Positions 49,205 to 59,040 of a stretch of DNA of 64,000 bases are shown here, one piece after another; position 1 is the stretch's first letter; each line of letters begins with the position of its first letter. Location: the NCBI GenBank assembly GCA_037976565.1, contig CP137683.1, positions 797,600-861,599 of the forward strand, given 5' to 3'. Position numbers and translations under genes: made by a program. This DNA comes from Mesocentrotus franciscanus (lineage: Eukaryota; Echinodermata; Echinoidea; Camarodonta; Strongylocentrotidae). The notes under the pieces are model-generated. The model did not search any database, was not told the origin of the DNA, and was given only the letters and a program-made list of their open reading frames with translations.

Positions 49205-49700
49205 GTTCCTGTCGGTCGCGTTGCCTGCCGGTCTCGTTGCCTGTCGGTCTCGTTGCCTTTCGGTCTCGTTGCCTGTCGGTCGCGTTGCCTGTCGGTCTCG
49301 TTGCCTGCCGGTCTCGTTGCCTGTCGGTCTCGTTTCATGTCGGTCTCGTTGCCTGTCGGTCTCGTTGCCTGCCGGTCTCGTCGCCTGTCGGTCTCGTTGC
49401 CTGTCGGTCGCGTTGCCTGTCGGTCGCGTTGCCTGCCGGTCTCGTTGCCTGTCGGTCTCGTTGCATGTCGGTCTCGTTGCATGTCGGTCTCGTTGCCTGT
49501 CGGTCTCGTTGCCTGCCGGTCTCGTCGCCTGTCGGTCTCGTCGCCTGTCGGTCTCGTTGCCTGTCGGTCTCGTTGCCTGCCGGTGTCGTTGCCTACCGGT
49601 CTCGTTGCCGGTCGGTCTCGTTGCCTGTCGGTCTCGTTGCCTGCCGGTCTCGTTGCCAGTCGGTCTCGTTGCCTGTCGGTCTCGTTGCCTGTCGGTCTCG
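49205..49700. repeat. 16-bp minisatellite, about 31 copies
   Basis: The unit is GTTGCCTGTCGGTCTC with variants (CTGCCGG, GGTCGC, GTCGCC, GCATG). The period is 16 bp throughout. The plus strand of the unit has no A and the minus strand has no T, so no stop codon can arise in any of six frames. That accounts for the overlapping frames of 183, 228 and 159 residues on plus and 96 and 82 residues on minus, all with 16-residue period. I treat none as a gene. Confidence 0.95.
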
Positions 49701-49849
49701 ATGATCTTTTCGTACTTTTGGTCTCGTGTTAGGTTGGTCTACTGCGATGTCTCCGTCAGGTATTTGACTTTTTGCTGGGATACAGTTCACACCATCTTGG
49801 CTGCATTGAATATTATGTCGCCTGGCTTGTACATGTTGCACAGTTTATA

Positions 49850-50192
49850 GCGAGGTTTTTAGATCTTCCGGACTCCGACCGAGGCGGGCGAAGAAGGCAC
49901 AATCCACCTCAGTGAGCAAAAAAAAAGAAGAAATTTGGCACACGAATTTTTTTTTTCCGTCTGTGAAGGGTAATTTTTTTCCACCAACACCCCTGGGCGC
50001 CAGGGTAGTGAGCACAAATTTTTTTGGGCACCCGAAAAAAATTCCCTACGGAAGGGTTAATTCTTTTCCACCGCCACCCCTGGGCGCCAGGAGGGGCTAA
50101 CTTCTTTTTTACAAAAAGGGTGTTTTTACCTGTTTTTTCCTAGGGAGGGCCCGGGCCCCCCGGGCCCCTCCCCCCCTCGATCCGCCACTGGG
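49850..50192. repeat. GC-rich repeat with duplicated CACCCCTGGGCGCCAGG block
   Basis: TTTTTCCACC followed by ACCCCTGGGCGCCAGG occurs at about 49976-50003 and 50065-50092, spaced about 89 bp. Each is near a TTCCCTACGGAAGGGT- or GTCTGTGAAGGGT-like block. The region ends in GGGCCCGGGCCCCCCGGGCC and TCGATCCGCCACTG, a tip often seen on marine-invertebrate transposons. No matching left tip was found, so the element class is unresolved. Confidence 0.5.
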
Positions 50193-51984
50193 TGTTGGAA
50201 CCGTCCCGATATTTATGTGTTTTCTGTTACCACAAATAATTAGAATTCAATTGTTTAAGTGTATGTGGGCTATGCATGATCTCCTATTGTGCCTGGAGGA
50301 CATCTATACTTCGCAGGCTATCGTATCGATTAGGTTATCTTCATTTCGGAGAACCAGACTTCTCTAGACTTTGGGATGGGAAGCATCTTGTCGATGTGGC
50401 ACCGATGTGGCACCATTACCCCTAAGCTATTTTCGTAAGTTATGCAAATTGGGGCTAAATTTAGGAACCTGACTTATTTAGCAATGGCAACTTGAGACAG
50501 GATTGTGTAATGGTTTCAGATTCATGAAACAGACACCTGTTTTCGGAATTTAATAAAAGGTCATGCTATAACAGGACTTCTATCGCACAAAGAATACGAT
50601 TGACCCATTGAGGGGATCAATTACTGACTCGTTCAATATCGGTGACGCTCATATATAATGACACAGAAGTGAGACACACGAGTGTATACAGAATAATGAG
50701 CTTTTTGCTTGGATATCATAAATCATGGCAAACTCTTGAATGTATCGACAGAGACATCAGAAAGAAAAAAAAGCGTGCTATTAGAACCTCGTCCACTTTT
50801 CCTCCATTATACAATAGTCATGCAGTTACCATTTATACAAAGAAGACCACGGACTTCTTTGAATAAAATGCCAAATGACTTTCATTGTCAAATATTACGT
50901 GCTCTTTGGAGAAAATCTTTGCTCTGACATGGCCTTTCTAATGTTCCTCTATGAAAATTAATTATTACTGTTAAAATATAGCTCTGCCTTTCTTTCAAAT
51001 TCATTTTTTTAAATAAAGCAGCAAACTATTTGCAATAATGAGGAATGACGAATTCTACATTACTCTATCTTGACTTACCATTTAATTGAAGCTGTATTAA
51101 AAAAGAAATCAATCACTGTACTTATTGCTTGATATTTCAATCATTTGATAATTTATCAGTAAAGAACGTAGCCAAAAGTTTCATAAAGATTTAATGACAA
51201 GAATAATTATATTGTAATTATTTTTTATATCAAGATGGATTTTTGGGGTCACTTTATGATTTGCATTCGCATTTTGATATTCTGTTCTCATTCCTTTGTA
51301 ATGCTTTTAGGTTATTGAGATTTATCTCTTGGCTCCTTTCCATGTTAGTTCAACCAGTTACAGCATAATAAATAAATAAACTGATATATTAAATGAGTAA
51401 ACTTCCTCTTGTGTGATATTCTCTATTGGTTTGCTATTCGTTTATGGGAATATACACAGTGTGTATAACAGACACCACCCCTCCCCCCCCAAAAAAAATA
51501 AAATAAATAAAGGGAGTGTGATGGGGAAAAAGTATTCCTATGGATTATGTGGATAGACCCCTTTAGGGTGAGGGATAAGTAATGAAACGATATATGAAAG
51601 TGATCTTTACCAACTTGGGTTCAGAATACAGATGTGATTTAAACATGATGAGAAGAGTAATACAAACGAGATAGACACGTGACCTTTGAATGAGGATTTG
51701 AAAATTGACAAGAGCTCTAAAAAGAGGAAGGGAAATGACAACTACGATCTGCGAGAACATCAACAGATTAACAAAATGTCTGATTTCGTCTCAAAAGTAA
51801 GACATCTAAGAATATCTCTCTTTTGCAATTGTGTGATCATATAATGGCATTTGCATGTTGTGTTTTGTGCAACTGCCGGCATCTTTCTGCCTCTGTTTTC
51901 ATTCGAAAGGAATGCTTCCAATCTGATTTGCTGCAGAACTTTATGTTTAGCTTTTCATTATTATTTTCTGTGTCTGTTATATTT

Positions 51985-52120
51985 ATTATTTTATTAGTTT
52001 TATTTGTTATTATTATTATTAGTATCATTATTATTATAATTAATAATTATAATTATAATTAATATTATAATGATCCTTGTTGTTATTATAATGATTACTG
52101 ATATTATTATTGTTATTATG

Positions 52121-52154
<34 letters not shown>

Positions 52155-52170
52155 TTATAACTCTGATTAT
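51985..52170. repeat. (ATT)n microsatellite with interruptions
   Basis: ATT/TTA triplets with GAT and ATAATT interruptions. Ile-rich frames on the minus strand are artefacts. Confidence 0.9.
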
Positions 52171-52945
52171 GGTTATGAGTATTATTATTCTTATTAGTGG
52201 TAGCAGTATAGCAACAGTAGTAATCATAGCGTGATGTTTAAAAGCTAAATGTCTTCATCCAAAGGTATCGACATAGTCAGATCAAACAAAGCGCTCATTC
52301 AATGAAGTTGTGTCATTGAAATTATATTTTCCTAAAAGATCCATCACTTTTGCTTCTCAATGGAATCTCGTGCTATTTCTTATAACTATTGACGGTAGTG
52401 TGAAGATTCCGTGTCTTTTTACATTTCACTCAAAGTTGAATTTGCTCTCCATATTATTATCATTTCACTTTTCTTCTGAAAAATAAGCATTTCTATACTG
52501 ACTAAATAAAAATAACACAGAAATTCGGTGCAAACACAGCAGCGAAACGGATTCAAAGGAATATAAAAGAATCAGAGAGCGAGCGAGAGAAAAAAAATAT
52601 GACAAGCGAGGTCATACTGGTTAAAGCAAAGCGCGATGCAGTAGGTTTAAATGGCGCATACAAGTGGTGCCGATAAATGTATGAAAGAAATCAATTCCAT
52701 TTAGAAGGCTCTAAAGAAATTGTAATCCTAAAGGGAAGCAATATTATTTGTCGAAATACCTTTTTATATCTTAAATGGAAATGAATATGGTTGAAAGATA
52801 TTTGCTTGAACTTGTGTTTTATTTGGGTTTTTCTGATAAATTAAGACTTTTCCATTCCTTCCGACCCCATTTCTTTGGATTTTAGGAACAGTATTGACTA
52901 ACAAACATTGTTTTTAATAACGGGTTTCCTTTCCCTCATCTTCCA

Positions 52946-52949
<4 letters not shown>

Positions 52950-52981
<32 letters not shown>

Positions 52982-53215
52982 CCATACGCGCGCGCACTAA
53001 CACATGCATATACACACTTATGTTTTTTGCCCCCCTCTCCTCTCTCTCTCTCGCACGCGCGTGCGCGCTCTCTCTCTCTCAGATTGCTAACTTAACCCCA
53101 CATAATTACGTTTTTGGTTGTCTATGTGTGTGTGTGCGTGTGTGTTGTGTGTGTGTGTGGGTGTGCGCGCGCGCGCGTGTGTGTATGTGTCTCTCTCTCT
53201 CTCTCACTCTCCCAT
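52950..53215. repeat. Mixed (TC)n, (CA)n, (CG)n, (TG)n array
   Basis: In order: a TC run, CACACACA, CGCGCGC, a TC run, CGCACGCGCGTGCGCGC, a TC run, spacer, then TGTGTGTG, GTGCGCGCGCGCGCGTGT and a final TC run. The alternating purine-pyrimidine CG/TG blocks are of the type that can adopt Z-DNA. The 109-residue Cys/Val-rich frame is an artefact. Confidence 0.9.
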
Positions 53216-54839
53216 CCTCTCTATCTATCTTACCCTTTCCCTCTCTAATATTAGACAGGGGTGTATCAAATAATCAAACACAAACCCTGTTGTTTAGACT
53301 CCTCTTTAACAATGCGCAAATGGACAGAAAACCCAAGTTATTGTCATAAGCTTGATTTCTTATGAAAAATGATTCATTAGTGCAACTCCAAAAAACAAAA
53401 ATAAAAATAACGTAACTATAATTATGTGCTTAATAATCATGTCATGAAATTGTGAATATTTTGGTACGTTCTCTAAAAGCATGGGCAAAAAACAATCCTT
53501 GAACTTTGTACCTTGTCCAGTGGACTATAAAGAGACATAAAATGACACTGATATATACGGTTATGATGACTAAATAAAAATATGCCCTCTGCACATATGA
53601 TTTTGGAGATCAACATTCTTTTTTTTTTTGGGGGTATATGTTTATCAACTGACTTAAGGAAGCGAATTATGTCACGCATTTGATCAAATTGGCTTTGTCT
53701 CCTTCATGGATTAACAACAAAAAAAGAGAACTTAGGTAAATTGTGAGAGAATACTTAAATGCATCGTGTCTTCCTGCGGGCCCTGCAGCAATTTCCAGGT
53801 GCCCATCGAGATATCGATTAAAAACTTTTCAAGTTGCAAGAAATCATAATGTATACTATTACTATTAGAAAGATTACAAATATTGCAGCATTTTCACTAT
53901 AGAATAAAATGGGTTTATATTTAGATCACTTTGGTTGGAATTAGTTAGAGAATCACTTTAATGTTAGTGCTTATCAAAACATTCAAGGTAATGCCAAGTG
54001 TTTGGGCATCTTGATGTTATTCTAGAGGATGGGCCTTAGGCTTGCCACAAACAAGACGTTTCTAAGGTGATAGCATTTCTTTTCTTTTTATTCCTTTTAG
54101 TTGGTAATAGCATAATCTATATGGATTTCATTTGAAGGACAATGTTACGTGATTGAAAAAAAACTTTCGTGTCACTGTTTTGTGATTCATCAGTGTACTA
54201 GTATGACTAGCTTATTATTCTCTATCACCCAATCTCCTCCACCTTTCACCAGACCACCCCTCCCTATCCCCCATTTTCTTTTACTCTCTCTTTCCTTCTC
54301 AATCATCTATTCAGTGCCTTAGTGTTTAAGTTTTTCACATTCTTCTTTTTGTCATTCCGTCCGTCTAGTAATCCTCATTTGTTCTTTTTTCTCTAAATCT
54401 GAACATCTTTTGTTTTATGCTTTTTTTGCATCCATAAGACTACGTTTTGATTAACTAAAGTGACATTGATCAGTCTTGCGCTCCCTGCTGTTCTCCAGTT
54501 GATTTGTTCCTAAGAAGGCCTTTGTAATGTTGTATTATATTTTGGAAATAAATAAAATGGATTTAGCATCTTTCTGGATGCAACCAAAATAATTGTTAAT
54601 GGTCTGATTCTTTGGCTTTCCAATACCACTTTATTTTTAGATGGTTTGTGCAAGTAGTTGGAAGAAATCCGTATTTTCAATTGGCCTCCGGAACACAGAG
54701 GTATATCCTCCAAGTCCAGAGAGGATTCTATCTCATGTTGATCAGTTCTTGGATACACCAATCAGAGAAAGGCCCGTCTTCTATGTCTGGCTATCTGACT
54801 CTCCCTATCCCACTCCATCTTCTACTTCTTTTCCCTCTC

Positions 54840-54849
54840 TCATTCCCCC

Positions 54850-54887
<38 letters not shown>

Positions 54888-54890
54888 CAC
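54840..54890. repeat. (TC)n microsatellite
   Basis: Mostly uninterrupted TC run at 54857-54885 within a CT-rich tract. Confidence 0.9.
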
Positions 54891-55046
54891 TCAATATCGT
54901 CCTCCTCTCTCGCTCTTTGAACAATTATTTGTGTACATGATTCATTTCATAAATAAATAGCTTAATGTAAATAATCATACATTATGATTTCGTTATATTC
55001 AAATCATCAACCTCGAGAAGCTAGAGATTTGTTCCGCTTCATTTAA

Positions 55047-55400
55047 GGGTGTATCTCACTGAGCGGCGAATGCTTATGAACGTTGCGAATTTGAATTCGC
55101 CAACTTTTCTGACGAAAAATGGCGAATTTTAGCGATGTTTAGCGACAATTAGCAACATTTGAGCGAATGTTTGCGAAAGTGTTTGCGAAAGGCAGTTGGC
55201 GACTATTAGCGACTGTAAGCAAATGTCAGCGACAGTTTTTGCGAAGATTAGCAACTATTTGCCAATCATTTGCCACTATTTGTGAAAGTTTGGGACCTTT
55301 TGCTAACTCCTGGTACCCAATGGGTCGATTTAATATAGGAACCAACCGTACGTGGTCGCTAGCATTGGCGAATCAAAAAGAACTTCAGCGACACCATCTT
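55047..55400. mobile_element. Partial element built of AGCGA/GCGAA words
   Basis: It starts GGGTGTATCTCACTGAGCGG. The following 350 bp contain at least 14 GCGA occurrences in variants such as TAGCGACAATTAGC, TTTGCGAAAG, TTGGCGACTA and TAGCGACTG. No complementary right tip was found before the LINE that begins near 55400, so only one side of a palindromic element may remain. A 98-residue frame (55167-55463) crosses it, but its composition follows the repeated words. Confidence 0.55.
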
Positions 55401-55410
55401 ACAACCGTCA

Positions 55411-56271
55411 AGGTATATAGAAAATTATCTAACAGCACGTACCTTTCAAGTACGATTTGGTAATACAGAATCTAGAAATTATAAATGACATAACGGGTTA
55501 CCACAAGGGAGTGTTTTAAGTCCTCTTTTATATAACACAATAATGAGTGATATACCGACAGACCCAGAGGTAAGAATATCTATGTATACAGATGACTGCG
55601 CAATATGGATATCAGGCAGGAACATTGTACAGATTACTGAACAAATACAGAAATATTTGAATCTTTTAATCTGTTGGTTTGAAGAGTGGGGGTTTCGACT
55701 CTTAGCTGACAAAACAGTGCCCGTATTTTTTACGAAGAGCTGGAATGTTTTACCGCCTGAAATAGAATTGAATGGAAATGTGGTAATGTACGAAAAATCT
55801 CACCGCTTTTTAGGAGTTATATTTGATAAAAGGTTAATCTACCAACCACATATCGAACATGTAATCATGAGAAGTAAAAGAAAATTAAATATCTTAAGAT
55901 GTCTAACTGGAACAAATTGGGGAAGCTCCTCGAAATCACTTATGATGGTGTATAGAACACTTATAAGATCTCTTTTTGATTACGGATGTGAGGCGTATGA
56001 CAGTGTAGCTGTTACCACAAAAAAAGCCATTGACTCCGTTCAATACCAAGCATTAAAAATATGCGCTGGTGGGCTGCCTTTAACCTCTTTAGAATCGCTA
56101 CAGGTGGAAATGGGGGAAATGCCTTTGGATATAAGAAGACAAATGCTTTCAAGTAAATATCGACAAAACATCGAAAGATGGACGAATCATCCGCTGTTGA
56201 AAAACATTGAACCATGTTGGCAATTTGAATACCTTAAGGGAATAAAACGTAAACAAACCTTTTGGATATAG
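55411..56271 (+). pseudogene. LINE reverse transcriptase, C-terminal half
   Basis: One frame runs from YIENYLTARTFQVRFGN through a TGA at 55486-55488 into NGLPQGSVLSPLLYNTIMSD and ISMYTDDCAIWISG. YTDD stands for the catalytic YXDD box and both Asp are present. The ATG at 55543 lies inside the RT and is not a true start. Then come ICWFEEWGFRLLADKT, HRFLGVIFDKRL (the FLG motif), and LIRSLFDYGCEAYDS. ALKICAGGLPLTSLESLQVE is the post-RT block seen in I/R1-type proteins. A TAG at 56269-56271 interrupts the linker. Apart from one TGA and one TAG, this segment is well preserved for a dead element. Confidence 0.88.
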
Positions 56272-56289
56272 AACACAAAGCAAGCTGGG

Positions 56290-56985
56290 AAAACGTATAG
56301 AATCGATAGGCCCCTCCCCATTTCCACCATGGTTATTCTACCCTCTGGTAGTTTCAACGGAATTAAGTACTCGAATAAAGAAAACAGATCATCCTACACA
56401 GCAAAAACAAAGCAGTCTGGAAATCATACATACAAAATGGGTGACTCAATTACATATATACACGGATGGATCAAAAGTACCTGAAAGAGGGACTTCTGCA
56501 GCTTCCTTTTACGTTCCTTACTATTCTATACATCAGAGCAAAAGGTTGGCAAATTTTACCTCTTCGTACAGGGCTGAATTGGCTGCCATCATTCTTGGTC
56601 TCAGATGGGTAGAGGAAATAGATATCTATGTAGGGGTTGTTATTTTCAGTGATTCACTGCTCTTATTGCATTACAACAACAGAAGGACGAGGCATTTATT
56701 CTGTAAATTCTCACCATTACTACCCACTTAAAGAATAAAGGAGTTGATATATATGTAGAGTGGATACCTGTTGTGGAATCAAAGGAAACGAGATGGCGGA
56801 TTTCCACGCAAAGGCCGCATTAGTTAAGAAATAGAAGTCAATAATAATCTAACTCTGTCTGAGATGAAAAGCTTGATTATTATAAGTTCCAAACTCCTTT
56901 GGCAGGAGAGGTGGAATAAAACAAACTCCTATTTGAAAACATTTCAAAAAGATGTTAATAAACAATATATATATGTTTAAAAATG
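56290..56985 (+). pseudogene. LINE RNase H domain and C-terminal tail, frameshifted
   Basis: RNase H removes the element RNA from the RNA-cDNA hybrid. The frame can be read from GKRIESIGPSPFPPWLFYPL, upstream of the GTG at 56441, into QLHIYTDGSKV (first catalytic Asp), SSYRAELAAIILGL (catalytic Glu) and VVIFSDSLLLL (second Asp). Frameshifts after about 56700 split the last motif. EWIP (about 56756-56770) is followed in another frame by CGIKGNEMADFHAKAA, the usual H/CGxxGNExAD block. A tail with SKLLWQERWNKTNSYLKTF ends at about 56979. All catalytic acids up to the last motif are present. Confidence 0.82.
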
Positions 56986-57604
56986 TTAAATCTGAGATGC
57001 ACGGCCCTACGTGTTATCAGTGTCTGTGATATGGTGTAATATTGAAGCCCTAAAAAAAATCGCGCTTCAAAATGATCAAGAAGTGCTAAATCCAGGGTTT
57101 GGTTTCAGAATCTGAGACAAAGTTACCGGATCCCTTTAAGATCGGTTGAATATTTGACTACATTTGTCTATTAATCCATCAGATTAAATAAAGGATGATT
57201 CCGTCATTTCTTTCCTACTAACCATTATAACTGTCTGAGTCCGAGAAGGCGACGCCATGAAGCATCCAGAACAATTGTTGCTTCTTCAATCAGAATTTCT
57301 ACACCAAACAAAACACGAGGCCTCAAGCCCTGATATTAAATCACTTCTTTTTGAAAATTATTCACGAAATTGAAACGATACGGGACCTCATATTGTAACA
57401 TGGAGACTCTGAATCAGGTTATAATAACATTCATATTACTAAATGCAGAAGCTCAACAATGCTTTCGGATGTGGTGTCACTGAAATTCAATCTTTGGCAT
57501 GTTTGGAAAGCCAGACATTTCTACCAAATGATAAAGAAACCCCGATGTCATCTTTGCAGGATATTATGCCACGTTAGAGTAGAATTCACGACGTCAACAT
57601 CTGC

Positions 57605-57680
57605 AGGGGGTGTTTCACAAAGATCCTAAGTTGAACTTATCTCTAAGTTCGACTAAACAATTTGGAAAGCCGTTAGCATC
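57605..57680 (+). mobile_element. Solo arm of the GTGTTTCACAAAG MITE family
   Basis: GGGGGTGTTTCACAAAGATC, CTAAGTTGAACTTATC and AAGCCGTT match the left arm at 6761 with small differences. No inverted partner lies within the next kilobase. It is probably a truncated or rearranged copy. Confidence 0.5.
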
Positions 57681-57889
57681 TATGAAAATATTTTGTAAAA
57701 GTTATTTTAAAAGGCATAAAATGGTGATTCAAATCATTCATATTTTCTATTATCAAGGAGATTTCATGTTCTTGATGTGGAATTTATAAAAAGTCTTTTA
57801 TTTCTGAGGAGAGGGTTCTCTGACTATTTTAGAATCACAGTAACCAGATAACAAAATCTAACGAACCATGCACACTAGCCTCTTTATTG

Positions 57890-58135
57890 CGAACAACTTT
57901 GCTCTTTTTGTTTAGGGTCTGCACACTTTCACATTGTTTGTTATATTCCTCGTCGTATCTATACACTTCCCTCGAAACACTTAGCTTTATTATCGTTCTT
58001 ATTGACCTATATTATACTTCTTTTAAATTATCTACCTGCATGTGTTGTTTTGTTACTCTCCAGTTTGTATAAATCTGAGCTGTTTTTATGCAAATATAGA
58101 AGAAATAAACTTTAAATTTCAAACTTCAAACTAAA
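57890..58135 (+). mobile_element. Possible LINE 3' UTR remnant
   Basis: CT-rich, stop-rich sequence ends in GAAATAAACTTTAAATTTCA and AACTTCAAAC, a short AT-rich repeat terminus of the type that ends LINEs without a poly(A) tail. It is not obviously the 3' end of the I-like LINE, which stops coding 900 bp upstream. Support is weak. Confidence 0.3.
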
Positions 58136-58821
58136 TACACGCACGTGTGCATTGGAGTTATGTATTGAAACTATCGTCTGACCGGATTTTCAAAACTTAA
58201 CTGTTTCAAGGGTGATTTAATCTTTGTAACATTAAATGTTGTTTGCGTTTTTACTATAGAATTGGAAATCAACATTAAAGTTCTTTGCATAGAAAAATTT
58301 GTTTCTACCAGTAATTCATTTTACAACATTGATATACATGAAATGCAGTCACTCTGAAGCATTTTTTCCTCCTTCAAAACCACGCTGACATTCAAGAAGA
58401 CATGATATCGCCAAAGGATAATGCCCTCACGTGGAATTTCAGAAGGTGTAGGGGGAGTTACAGGACGAAGCAGGAGTGAGCCTAACGACCTGACGGGTAC
58501 ATATACATATAAAAGATTCACTAAAGATTCACTTACTTTATAAAAGATCTCTCCTCTATGCCAACGGGGGCAATTACTCTCTTGGGATTCCAGCTGAACG
58601 TTTGCAGAACAATATCACATCCTGCTGGCTGAAAGTAGCTCTGTTGAAGAGCGAGGTGATGGGGCTTTACAACTCGAGTGGATACATAGACATGGATGAG
58701 AGACAAGGGGAGGGAGACAAAATAAAATGAGGAGTTGGAACTGAATAGCAGGAAGTACGGGAGTGTTATGTGCGAGATGGGCAAGTAAAAAGAAATGTAT
58801 TCCGTGGTTAGAGGATTGAGG

Positions 58822-58947
58822 GTGGGAAGAGAAGAAAAGAAAGAAAGGGAGAGACAGAGAGACAGAGAGACAAAGCGGGATATAGAGAGATAGAGAGAGA
58901 GAGAGAGTATGTGTATGTGTGTGTGAAAGAGAGAGAAAGAAATAGAA

Positions 58948-58982
<35 letters not shown>

Positions 58983-59040
58983 AAATTGAAAAAAAAAGAA
59001 AATGGACATAGTGAAAAATAGAGAGGTAATGATAGATAGA
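58822..59040. repeat. GA-rich simple repeat with (GT)n patch
   Basis: GACAGAGAGACAGAGAGACA, then GA runs, a GTATGTGTATGTGTGTGTG patch near 58907-58925, and GA/GAAA runs leading into the minisatellite. It has no regular 17-bp period and is distinct from what follows. Confidence 0.85.

Larger units (their letters stand above)
50193..55046. other. No gene recognised; simple repeats
   Basis: AT-rich DNA. ATT triplet and CA/CG/TC repeats are listed separately. A possible but weak exon-like frame at 54641-54790 is discussed in the findings. Confidence 0.4.
55400..56985 (+). mobile_element. 5'-truncated I-like LINE with reverse transcriptase and RNase H
   Basis: The fragment carries the C-terminal part of ORF2: RT from just before the QGSVLSP motif, the linker, a complete RNase H fold with a frameshift, and a short C-terminal tail ending about 56979. 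RT followed by RNase H in one LINE protein is a feature of the I, R1, LOA, Tad and related clades. RT wording such as YLTARTFQVRFGNT and GLPQGSVLSPLLYN suits I/Nimb-like elements. It directly follows the partial word-repeat element at 55047-55400. Confidence 0.8.

Noticed and set aside
49153..49850. Overlapping frames of 96-228 residues on both strands
   Set aside because: A 16-bp repeat that cannot contain a stop codon explains all of them equally well, so none is favoured as a gene.
56012..56215. 67-residue minus-strand frame
   Set aside because: It is the antisense shadow of the LINE reverse transcriptase C-terminal region.
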